A stretch of 14,210 nt of DNA from Rhizobium sp. Q54 (lineage in GTDB: Bacteria; Pseudomonadota; Alphaproteobacteria; SMXS01), in assembly GCA_945872035.1 (NCBI GenBank), contig CAMBYA010000024.1, positions 1 through 14,210 of the forward strand. The letters are read 5' to 3'. A program made the translations under genes and the position numbers. Of this stretch, positions 7,150 to 14,096 are shown in pieces. Each line of letters opens with the position of its first letter. The stretch's first letter is position 1. The notes beneath the pieces were generated by a model that saw only the letters and a program-made list of their open reading frames with translations, had not been told where the DNA came from and searched no databases.

Positions 7150-8685
7150 ATGCTGCTTTCGCTCGGCCTGCGCCGTACCGCACAGCTTCGCGGACACCAC
7201 ACGGCGATCATCGAACCGGGCAGGCGGCTGAGCTGGGCCGAGGTCGAGGACCGGGTTTCCCGGTTCGCCTCGGCCTTGCTGTCTCTCGGGGTGAGGCACG
7301 GCGACCGGATCGCCGTGATGGCCGACAATGCCGGCTGGCACATCGAGGCCTATTTCGCCATCCCCTGGGCGGGCGCAGCCATCGCGCCCGTCAACACCCG
7401 CTGGGCGCTGCCCGAGATCGTCGACGGGCTGAACGACTGCGAGCCGCGGGTGATGATCGTCGACGACGCCCATCTGGACCTGCTGCCCGGCGTGCTGGCG
7501 GGCGCGCCGTCCATCGAGATCGTCATCTCGACGGGCGCGGTGACGCCGGACGGCGCGCACGACCTGGAGACGCTGATCGCCGCATCGGCGCCGATCGCGC
7601 CCGAACTCGTGCCGCACGACCAGCTCGCCGGCATCTTCTACACCGGCGGCACCACCGGCCGGTCGAAGGGCGTGATGCTCAGCCAGGCCAACCTCTACAT
7701 GCACTCGCTGATGATGACCGCCGAGGACATGTTCCACACCGATTCCGTCGGCCTGCACGTGGCGCCCATGTTCCACCTGGCCGATGTGGGTACGGTGATG
7801 GGCGTGACCATGTCCGGCGGCAGCCATGTGTGCCTGCCGCGCTTCGAGCCCGAAGCGACGCTGAAGGCCATCCAGGAGCACGGCGTCACCGAGACCTACC
7901 TGGTCTCGACCATGCTGCGCGCCGTGCTCGACCACCCGAACTTCGACGACTACGACCTGTCGTCGCTGCGCAGCATGATCTACGGCGCCTCGCCCATCGC
8001 CGAGGCGTTGCTGACGCGGGCGCTGGAGAAGATACCCGGCGCGGGCTTCATGCAGCGCTACGGCATGACCGAGACCACGGGATTCTTCTGCCTGCTGAAA
8101 CCCCAGTATCAGTTCGTCGGCGGCCCCAAGCTGCGCTCGGCCGGCCAGCCGATCCACGGCATGGACGTGCGGATCGTCGACGAGCACGGCAAAGAGGTGC
8201 CGCGCGGCACCGTCGGCGAGGTCACCGCATCGGGTCCGACCGTGATGCTGGGCTACTGGAGACGGCCCGAGGAGACCGCCCAGGCATTGCGCGGCGGCCG
8301 CATGTACACCGGCGACCTGGCGCATATGGACGAGGACGGCTTCGTCTTCGTCGCCGACCGGCTCAAGGACATGATCATCTCGGGCGGCGAGAACATCTAT
8401 TCCGGCGAGGTCGAGAACGCGCTGTACCGCCATCCGGCGGTGCAGCAATGCGCCGTGATCGGCGTGCCCAACGAGCGCTGGGGCGAAGCCGTGCATGCGG
8501 TGATCGTTCCGCGCGCCGGACAGGAGCTTTCCAGCGAGGTCCTGGATGCCCATTGCCGGTCACTGATCGCGGCCTACAAATGCCCCAAGAGCTATGAGTT
8601 CCGAACCGAGCCGCTGCCGCTGACCGGCGCCGGCAAGGTGCGGAAGTATTCGCTGCGCGAGCCGTACTGGGCGGCGGCGCAGTAG
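7150..8685 (+). CDS. AMP-forming acyl-CoA ligase (class I adenylate-forming)
   Basis: Activates a carboxylic acid to its CoA thioester through an acyl-adenylate; 511 residues, usual for this class. Core motifs in order: P-loop YTGGTTGRSKG (164-174); PMFHLADVG (206-214); YGMTET (304-309); MYTGDLAHMDEDGF (385-398); DRLKDMIISGGENIYSGEVE (403-422), which holds the hinge; and the C-terminal TGAGKVRKY (492-500) with catalytic Lys496. It starts 10 nt after the dehydrogenase stop, with only a weak ribosome site (ACGGTAA), so it is probably co-transcribed with it. It most likely supplies the CoA ester used by that dehydrogenase. The aliphatic or aromatic nature of the substrate cannot be told. It ends 3 nt from the convergent receptor gene. 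Confidence 0.93.
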   Translation: MLLSLGLRRTAQLRGHHTAIIEPGRRLSWAEVEDRVSRFASALLSLGVRHGDRIAVMADNAGWHIEAYFAIPWAGAAIAPVNTRWALPEIVDGLNDCEPRVMIVDDAHLDLLPGVLAGAPSIEIVISTGAVTPDGAHDLETLIAASAPIAPELVPHDQLAGIFYTGGTTGRSKGVMLSQANLYMHSLMMTAEDMFHTDSVGLHVAPMFHLADVGTVMGVTMSGGSHVCLPRFEPEATLKAIQEHGVTETYLVSTMLRAVLDHPNFDDYDLSSLRSMIYGASPIAEALLTRALEKIPGAGFMQRYGMTETTGFFCLLKPQYQFVGGPKLRSAGQPIHGMDVRIVDEHGKEVPRGTVGEVTASGPTVMLGYWRRPEETAQALRGGRMYTGDLAHMDEDGFVFVADRLKDMIISGGENIYSGEVENALYRHPAVQQCAVIGVPNERWGEAVHAVIVPRAGQELSSEVLDAHCRSLIAAYKCPKSYEFRTEPLPLTGAGKVRKYSLREPYWAAAQ

Positions 8686-8688
8686 GCC

Positions 8689-11139
8689 TCAGAACCTGAA
8701 CGACGCCTCGATCGAGACCTGACGGCCACGGTTGAAGTTCAGCACCTGGTCGTCGCCCGCCGGAAGCCCCCGGATATTGCCCGGCGGCGCAAGGAACGGT
8801 CGGCCGCCGCTGGTCTGAATGTACAGTTCGTCGGTGAGGTTGGTGCCGATCACCGAGAGCTGCCAGCGCCCGTCGGGATCGCCGACCGACACCGCCAGGT
8901 CGAAGGTGATGTAGGAATCCTGGACGATGTCGTCGAACGAGTCCTCGTTGGTGAAGTACTTGCCGCTGAACTGCATGTTGCCGGTGATGCCGAACTCGAG
9001 CGCATTGCCCAGCGGGATCCGCAGGTCGGCGCCAATGTTGCCGGCCCATTTCGGCGCACGGGCGACGCTGCGGCCGTCCAGGTCGTCATCAATGGCAGGA
9101 TTGTTGTTCGGGTTGGCATCGAAGAACGCCGTGTACTGGGCGTCCGTGTAGGCGAGCGCGCCGAAGATGCGCAGGCCGTCGACGGGCGTCATCCAGTTGA
9201 AGTCGATGTCGAAGCCCTTCGTGGTTACCTCGCCGGCATTCGAGGTGGCGAACTGGATGGCCACGGCGTCGAAGTTCTGTACCTGCAGATCGTCGAACAC
9301 ATAGTAGAAGCCGGTCAGGTTGACCGTCACCGTCCGGTCGAGCCACTGCGACTTGACGCCGATCTCGCCGCCCTTGGCGGTCTCGGAATCGTAGATCAGG
9401 GCGTCGGCCGTGGCCTGGCGCACCGCCGGGTCGGCGCTGGCGAAGCCCAGCAGGTTGGACGACGGCAGCGCCGAATTGTCGATGCCGCCAGATTTGAATC
9501 CGGTCTTGAACGATGCGTAGACGTTGAGGTCGTCCATGGCCTGGTAGCTCAGGGTCACCTCGGGCGACAGGTTGTCATCCTTGAACCGGATCGGCCCGGA
9601 GTCGAAACCGCTGTCGATGAACGCGGGTCCCGCCGAGAGGAATGTGTGCACATACGGCACCAGGATGTTGTTGACCTTCTTCTCCTTGGTCCAGCGCAGG
9701 CCGCCCGACAGTTCCAGCCGGTCGGTGATGTCGAAGGCTACGCTGCCGAAGATCGAGAACGCATCGCCGTTGGTGATATGGCGCTTGTACCAGTCGAAGG
9801 TGTTGCCGGTGACCGGATCACGCGCCAGCAGCGAGATATTCACCGCCTGCTGGCCGGTATTGAACTCGGTATGCTTCGACTCGTAGAACGCACCGAGCAT
9901 GAAATTGAAGAACCCATCGAAGTTGCTGGCGAGCCGGACTTCCTGGCTGAACTGCTCGAGGACGTGGTCGGTGAGGCCGGTGCCGACGCCGAAGGACACG
10001 CCGTTCAGCAGGCCGCCATAGCTGTATTCGTCCTGGTCCTGCGCCGACTGCTCGACATAGCCCGTCACCGTCGAAAGGGTGAGGGAATCGGTGATGTCCC
10101 AGTCCATCTTCAGGATGCCGAAGAAGGTTTCCGCCTTGCCGTAGGGCACGCCGCCATTGCTGCCGGGCTTGGGCGCCTCGGCCGGTGACTGGATCGCCAG
10201 CGGCGGCGCGATGTCCGGCAGGAAGAAGGTCTTGCCGTCGGCGGCGCAGGTGTAGCCGGGCGGGATGACGAAGCCGCCGCCGAGCAGGAACACTTCGTCC
10301 GCCCTGCCATTGGCGCCACAGTCGTTGGCGGCGAAGAAGATGGCGCCGTCGTTCTCGTGCCGGACATAGTTCAACTTCAGGTTGGCCGAGAAGTTGTCGG
10401 TGGGATCGAACTGCAGCGTGCCGCGGATGTTTATGTTCTGCTCGCCGCGCTTGGGATCGGCGACCGGCGCCGTGTTGAACAGCAGCTTTGAGATGTCGTT
10501 GAAACGCGCCGCCAGCCTGACGCCCAGCTTGTCGTTGACCGGACCGGACATGAAGGCTTCGAGAGTGTAGCCGCGCTCCTCGAACTCATAGACCGCCTTG
10601 CCGCCGAACTCCCAATCGGGCGTGGGGTTCTTCGACTTGATCGACAGCACGCCGGCCGACGCGCTCTTGCCGAAGTAGAGCGATTGCGGACCCTTCAGGA
10701 CCTCGATCTGCTGCACGTCCATGAACCCGGACTGCAGGATGCGCATGGTGCTGACCTGGACGCCGTCGAAGTCCAGCGCCACGGCGGAATCGAACGCCGC
10801 CGAGATGTTGGACGATCCGACGCCGCGCAGGCTGAGCTGGGCGCCCGAACCCGAACCGCCGATCTGGACGTTCAGCGTCGGGATGCGGGTCACCACGTCC
10901 TCGATCTTGTCGAAGTCGAACCGCTCCACATCGGCGCCGCCGATGGCGGTCACCGCTACCGGCACCTCCTGCAGGGTTTCCTCCTGCTTGCGCGCGGTGA
11001 CGGTGATGCTTTCGGTCCTGTGGACCGCAGGCGGCGGTGCGTCCTGCGCCCACGCGGGCGCGGCAACGGCGACGCCAGCCAGTAGTGATGCCGAAAGCGC
11101 CAGGGCGGCTCCGGCGCGGACGCCATATCTGACATTCAT
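8689..11139 (-). CDS. TonB-dependent outer-membrane receptor
   Basis: Outer-membrane active transporter powered by TonB-ExbBD, 816 residues. It has a signal peptide with likely cleavage after AWA (residue 31) and a TonB box ESITVTARK (43-51). The plug domain covers about 55-170 (VPVAVTAIGGADVERF, LSLRGVGSSN, QQIEVLKGPQSLYFGKSASAGVLSI). A 22-strand-type beta barrel follows, ending in the terminal Phe of IEASFRF. The ribosome site GGGGGGTGA lies 3-4 nt before the ATG. A long external loop near NDCGANGRADEVFLL to YTCAADGK carries two cysteines that may form a disulfide. The style is that of sphingomonad receptors, some of which (DdvT of Sphingobium) import lignin-derived aromatics. Neighbouring ligases, a crotonase and a dehydrogenase, with no siderophore genes, suggest an organic acid rather than iron. 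It is transcribed alone from the divergent region at 11140-11403. Confidence 0.94.
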   Translation of the reverse strand: MNVRYGVRAGAALALSASLLAGVAVAAPAWAQDAPPPAVHRTESITVTARKQEETLQEVPVAVTAIGGADVERFDFDKIEDVVTRIPTLNVQIGGSGSGAQLSLRGVGSSNISAAFDSAVALDFDGVQVSTMRILQSGFMDVQQIEVLKGPQSLYFGKSASAGVLSIKSKNPTPDWEFGGKAVYEFEERGYTLEAFMSGPVNDKLGVRLAARFNDISKLLFNTAPVADPKRGEQNINIRGTLQFDPTDNFSANLKLNYVRHENDGAIFFAANDCGANGRADEVFLLGGGFVIPPGYTCAADGKTFFLPDIAPPLAIQSPAEAPKPGSNGGVPYGKAETFFGILKMDWDITDSLTLSTVTGYVEQSAQDQDEYSYGGLLNGVSFGVGTGLTDHVLEQFSQEVRLASNFDGFFNFMLGAFYESKHTEFNTGQQAVNISLLARDPVTGNTFDWYKRHITNGDAFSIFGSVAFDITDRLELSGGLRWTKEKKVNNILVPYVHTFLSAGPAFIDSGFDSGPIRFKDDNLSPEVTLSYQAMDDLNVYASFKTGFKSGGIDNSALPSSNLLGFASADPAVRQATADALIYDSETAKGGEIGVKSQWLDRTVTVNLTGFYYVFDDLQVQNFDAVAIQFATSNAGEVTTKGFDIDFNWMTPVDGLRIFGALAYTDAQYTAFFDANPNNNPAIDDDLDGRSVARAPKWAGNIGADLRIPLGNALEFGITGNMQFSGKYFTNEDSFDDIVQDSYITFDLAVSVGDPDGRWQLSVIGTNLTDELYIQTSGGRPFLAPPGNIRGLPAGDDQVLNFNRGRQVSIEASFRF

Positions 11140-11161
11140 GGTTCACCCCCCTATACAGTAC

Positions 11162-11170
11162 GGCTGTACG
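11162..11170 (+). repeat. Third copy of the palindrome half-site (GGCTGTACG)
   Basis: GGCTGTACG here matches GGCTGTGCG at 11224-11232 in 8 of 9 bases. The inverted arm of the palindrome at 11196-11237 carries GCACAGCC. It is flanked by TACAG (11154-11158) and CTGTA (11164-11168), a 5-bp dyad. It lies just upstream of the receptor ribosome site, in its predicted 5' leader, and could be a second regulator contact. Confidence 0.4.
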
Positions 11171-11195
11171 GTTATTTTTATACTTCGGTTTATTT

Positions 11196-11237
11196 ATTAT
11201 TGCACAGCCATTATATTTCGAATGGCTGTGCGATAAT
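11196..11237. promoter_or_regulatory. Long imperfect palindrome, candidate operator of the receptor gene
   Basis: GCACAGCCATT (11202-11212) is perfectly mirrored by AATGGCTGTGC (11221-11231) across 8 nt. After one mismatch the symmetry continues with ATTAT/ATAAT, giving 17-nt arms with 16 pairs. On the minus strand a perfect -10 hexamer TATAAT (11210-11215) lies inside it. The position 17 bp upstream reads GATTAT, a poor -35, which would suit an activator-dependent or repressed receptor promoter. The surrounding 90 bp (11171-11260) are about 28% GC by direct count, in a GC-rich window. An RNA hairpin or attenuator in the receptor leader is the alternative reading if transcription starts further upstream. 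Confidence 0.55.
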
Positions 11238-11283
11238 CTTTTATTAGTATATTTACAGGTATTCAATTCAAGTCAACTGAATA

Positions 11284-11301
11284 TCTGGACCATAGTCCAG
11301 A
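11284..11301. promoter_or_regulatory. 18-bp palindrome (TCTGGAC-N4-GTCCAGA), candidate operator
   Basis: TCTGGAC (11284-11290) is exactly mirrored by GTCCAGA (11295-11301) around CATA. It sits in the divergent region, about 103 bp upstream of the crotonase start and 145 bp upstream of the receptor start. The geometry is typical of dimeric TetR- or GntR-class repressor sites. No regulator gene is present in the window, so the partner is unknown. Confidence 0.45.
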
Positions 11302-11351
11302 GTTCATCCGTGACTTTCATGGCCTGGAGTTCCATCACCCTCATCGCCGCG

Positions 11352-11379
11352 TTGCCAAGTGCTTCATGCGCCGCATAGA
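11352..11379 (+). promoter_or_regulatory. Candidate promoter of the crotonase operon
   Basis: TTGCCA (11352-11357) is one base off the -35 consensus. A 16-bp spacer follows, then CATAGA (11374-11379), a poor -10. A start near 11386 would leave a leader of under 20 nt that includes the GGGGAAACGGG ribosome-site region before the ATG at 11404. This is a weak assignment. Confidence 0.28.
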
Positions 11380-11403
11380 CTGGCGCGTTGCTGGGGAAAC
11401 GGG

Positions 11404-12210
11404 ATGCTGAAACCTGAAGACTTCGTCCACGTCGTCTATGACGTGAAGGATCATGTGGCGACGGTCACCTTGAACCGTCCGGAAATCTATAACGCGCTCA
11501 ACCGCCGCGCCTATGACGAGCTGGAAACCTCCTTCCTGCTCGCCCATGACGACGCCGACGTGCGTGTCGTGGTGCTGACCGGCGCCGACCCGGGATTCTG
11601 CTCGGGCGACGATGTCCGCGCCATCATGGCCGGCAGCGAGCGCGAGGGCAGCGTGCATCGCCTGACCCGCGTCAAGCCGGTGCCGACGCCGGCCGCCACG
11701 GCGATCATGGACTGCGGCAAGCCGATCATCGCCGCGGTCAACGGCGCGGCGATGGGCTGGGGCATGGACGTGGCGCTGATGGCCGACATCCGGATCGCCT
11801 CGGACAAGGCGAAGTTCGCCGAACTGTTCGTCAAGCGCGGCCTGATCACCGACCTGGGCGGCCTGACGCGGCTGCCGCTGATCGTGGGCGTGCAGAAGGC
11901 TGCCGAGTTGCTGTTCACCGGCGACGTCGTCGACGCCGCCGAAGCCGAGCGCATCGGCCTGGTGCTGAAGACGGTGCCGCACGCCGAGCTGATGCCCGCG
12001 ACCAACGCGCTCGCGGCCAAGATCCCCGCCAACCCGCCCCAGGCCGAGCAGCACCTGAAGCAAGGACTGCGCAAGACCACCAATGGCGATCACCGCGAGA
12101 TTGGCAGCTGGATCGCCCACATCCTGGGCATCCTGTTCCAGACCGAAGACCACAAGGAGGGCGTTGCCAGCTTCCTCGAGAAGCGCCCGCCCCAATTCAC
12201 CGGACGATGA
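11404..12210 (+). CDS. Enoyl-CoA hydratase/isomerase (crotonase) family protein
   Basis: Crotonase-fold enzyme acting on a CoA thioester, 268 residues from the ATG at 11404. That start follows GGGGAAACGGG and gives the usual family N-terminus (VYDVKDHVATVTLNRPEIYN). An upstream ATG at 11359 would add 15 atypical residues. Oxyanion-hole segments are GFCSGDD (64-70) and AVNGAAMGWG (111-120). The two acids of classical hydratases are not conserved: the first position is Asp122 (GMDVALMAD) and the second is Phe142. The protein instead has Asp150 in RGLITDLGG, the spot used by PaaG-type isomerases (LIPDCGG). It may therefore be an isomerase or an atypical hydratase. It also lacks the patterns of feruloyl-CoA hydratase-lyase. 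The feruloyl-CoA-synthase-like gene follows after 25 nt, so the two probably share one pathway. Confidence 0.88.
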   Translation: MLKPEDFVHVVYDVKDHVATVTLNRPEIYNALNRRAYDELETSFLLAHDDADVRVVVLTGADPGFCSGDDVRAIMAGSEREGSVHRLTRVKPVPTPAATAIMDCGKPIIAAVNGAAMGWGMDVALMADIRIASDKAKFAELFVKRGLITDLGGLTRLPLIVGVQKAAELLFTGDVVDAAEAERIGLVLKTVPHAELMPATNALAAKIPANPPQAEQHLKQGLRKTTNGDHREIGSWIAHILGILFQTEDHKEGVASFLEKRPPQFTGR

Positions 12211-12235
12211 GTTTCAAAGGACGTTGAGGCCCCGC

Positions 12236-14092
12236 ATGGACCAGAAGACCAATCTCGCCCCGTTCCTGCCGATCCCGCATGCGCGGCCGCAGGGCGCCAT
12301 GACCCGCCGGCCGGACGGCAGCATTGTCATCGATACCCTGCTGGAGCTGGGCGACTACGAACCTAATGTGGTCGCGTTCCTGCACAAATGGGCGGCGAAA
12401 GCGCCGGACCGGCTGTGGATCGCCCAGCGCGCGAAGGACCGGACCTGGGAAAGCATCACCTATGGCCAGGGCCTGAGGAAGGTGAACGCCATCTCGCAGG
12501 CGCTGCTCGACCGCGGCCTCGACGCATCGAAGCCGGTGATGATCCTGTCCGGCAATTCGATCAACCAGGCGCTGCTGGTGATGGGCGCCATGCAGGTGGG
12601 CATCCCCGCCTCGCCGGTCGCCACCGCCTATTCGACCATGCCGGGCGCCCATTCCAAGCTGCACCACGTGTTCAACCTGATCGAGCCGAAGCTGATCTTC
12701 GTCGAGCAGGGCACGCCGTTCGAGGGCGCGCTGGCCTCGCTGAACCTGGACGGCGTCGAGCTGGTGGCATACGAGGATCCGCCGCGAGGCTTCCGGGCGA
12801 CGCCGTTCAGCGACCTGACGGCGACGACGCCGACCGGCGCGGTGAAGGCGGCCTATGACCGCACCGGCCCCGAAACGGTCGGCAAGTACCTGTTCACCTC
12901 GGGCTCGACCGGCATGCCCAAGGGCGTGGCGCAGACCCAGCGCATGATGTGCTCGAACCAGAAGGCCAACGAGATCATCTTCCCGCGCGATCCCGACTAC
13001 GCGCCGGTGCTGGTGGACTGGCTGCCGTGGAACCACTGCTATGGCGGCAACTCCAACTTCAACGGCGTGCTGAGCCAGGGCGGCTCGTTCTACATCGACG
13101 ACGGCAAGCCGTTGCCCGAATTCCTCGGCCGCACGGTGGAGAATCTGCGCGAGGTCGCGCCGACCGAGTACCTGTCCGTCGCCGCCGGCCACGCGCTGGT
13201 CGTGCATGCGCTGGAGGAAGACAAGGCGCTCGCCCGCCACTTCTTCTCCAGTGTCCGCAAGCTGGGCTATGGCGGCGCCAGCCTGCCGCACGAGATCTGG
13301 CAGCGCTACCAGGACCTGGCGGTGCGCGAGACCGGACAGCGGCTGCTGTTCCGCACCGGCTGGGGCTCGACCGAGACCGGCCCGGTGTCGTCGAAGCTGC
13401 ACTGGCCCATCGAGGGCACCGGCAATGTGGGCCTGCCCATGCCCGGCACCACGCTGAAGCTGGTGCCCAACGGCGACAAGCTGGAGGTGCGGGTGAAGGG
13501 CCCGAACATCTTCACCGGCTATTACCGCCAGCCCGAGAAGACCGCCGAGGCGTTCGACGAGGAAGGCTTCTACAAGATCGGCGACGCACTGGCGCTGGTC
13601 GACGAAGATGACATCAACCAGGGCCTGCGCTTCAACGGCCGCGTCGTCGAGGACTTCAAGCTGACCTCGGGCACCTTCGTGTCCGTGGGCACCTTGCGGG
13701 TCCAGGTGAACGACGCCTGCGCGCCCGCCGTGGCCGACAATCTGATCGCCGGCCACGACAAGGATTTCGTCGGCAGCCTGCTGTGGCCCAACGTGGCCGC
13801 GTGCCGCAAGATCGCCGGCGTCGGCGACGACCTGCCGGTGGCGGACCTGATCCGCCATCCGAAAGTCGTCCAGCACATCCGCGACGGCCTCGCAGCGCAC
13901 AACAAGACCAGGCCGGGCTCGTCCACCCGCATCCAGCGGGCGCTGCTGATGGTCGAGCCGCCGTCCATGGAAAACCACGAGATCACCGAGAAGGGCTACG
14001 TCAACCAGCGCGCCGCGCTGGAGCGCCGCGCCGATCTGGAAGCCAGGCTGTTCGAGAAGACGCCCGGCCCCGACGTCATCGACCTGAGCTGA
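12236..14092 (+). CDS. Feruloyl-CoA synthase-like AMP-forming ligase
   Basis: Adenylate-forming CoA ligase of 618 residues in the feruloyl-CoA synthase (Fcs) group, distinct from the shorter ligase at 7150-8685. Group traits include [20 protein letters not shown] (103-122); P-loop [12 protein letters not shown] (219-230); [17 protein letters not shown] (260-276); YIDDGKP (286-292); GWGSTETGP (375-383); YKIGDAL (446-452); [20 protein letters not shown] (466-485) with hinge Arg469; and [11 protein letters not shown] (581-591) with the catalytic Lys586. GAGG (12226-12229) lies 6 nt before the ATG at 12236. It stands in an operon after the crotonase (25-nt gap) and before a GNAT gene (4-nt gap). 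An aromatic or other bulky carboxylate is likely. Ferulate itself is uncertain, because no hydratase-lyase or vanillin dehydrogenase gene is seen here. Confidence 0.88.
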   Translation: MDQKTNLAPFLPIPHARPQGAMTRRPDGSIVIDTLLELGDYEPNVVAFLHKWAAKAPDRLWIAQRAKDRTWESITYGQGLRKVNAISQALLDRGLDASKPVMILSGNSINQALLVMGAMQVGIPASPVATAYSTMPGAHSKLHHVFNLIEPKLIFVEQGTPFEGALASLNLDGVELVAYEDPPRGFRATPFSDLTATTPTGAVKAAYDRTGPETVGKYLFTSGSTGMPKGVAQTQRMMCSNQKANEIIFPRDPDYAPVLVDWLPWNHCYGGNSNFNGVLSQGGSFYIDDGKPLPEFLGRTVENLREVAPTEYLSVAAGHALVVHALEEDKALARHFFSSVRKLGYGGASLPHEIWQRYQDLAVRETGQRLLFRTGWGSTETGPVSSKLHWPIEGTGNVGLPMPGTTLKLVPNGDKLEVRVKGPNIFTGYYRQPEKTAEAFDEEGFYKIGDALALVDEDDINQGLRFNGRVVEDFKLTSGTFVSVGTLRVQVNDACAPAVADNLIAGHDKDFVGSLLWPNVAACRKIAGVGDDLPVADLIRHPKVVQHIRDGLAAHNKTRPGSSTRIQRALLMVEPPSMENHEITEKGYVNQRAALERRADLEARLFEKTPGPDVIDLS

Positions 14093-14096
14093 GGCG

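Noticed and set aside
5832..7343. A 503-codon minus-strand open frame opposite the acyl-CoA dehydrogenase
   Set aside because: It is the antisense of a strongly conserved gene; its composition (Ala/Val/Arg/Leu/His-rich) has no family pattern.
11171..11260. Fur box or horizontally acquired insertion in the AT-rich stretch
   Set aside because: No GATAAT-type triple repeat typical of Fur sites, and no direct repeats or integrase-type sequence at its borders; an AT-rich promoter region explains it.
11404..12210. Feruloyl-CoA hydratase-lyase (Ech/FerB)
   Set aside because: Tempting because of the Fcs-like neighbour, but the active-site region does not match the lyase family pattern as I recall it.
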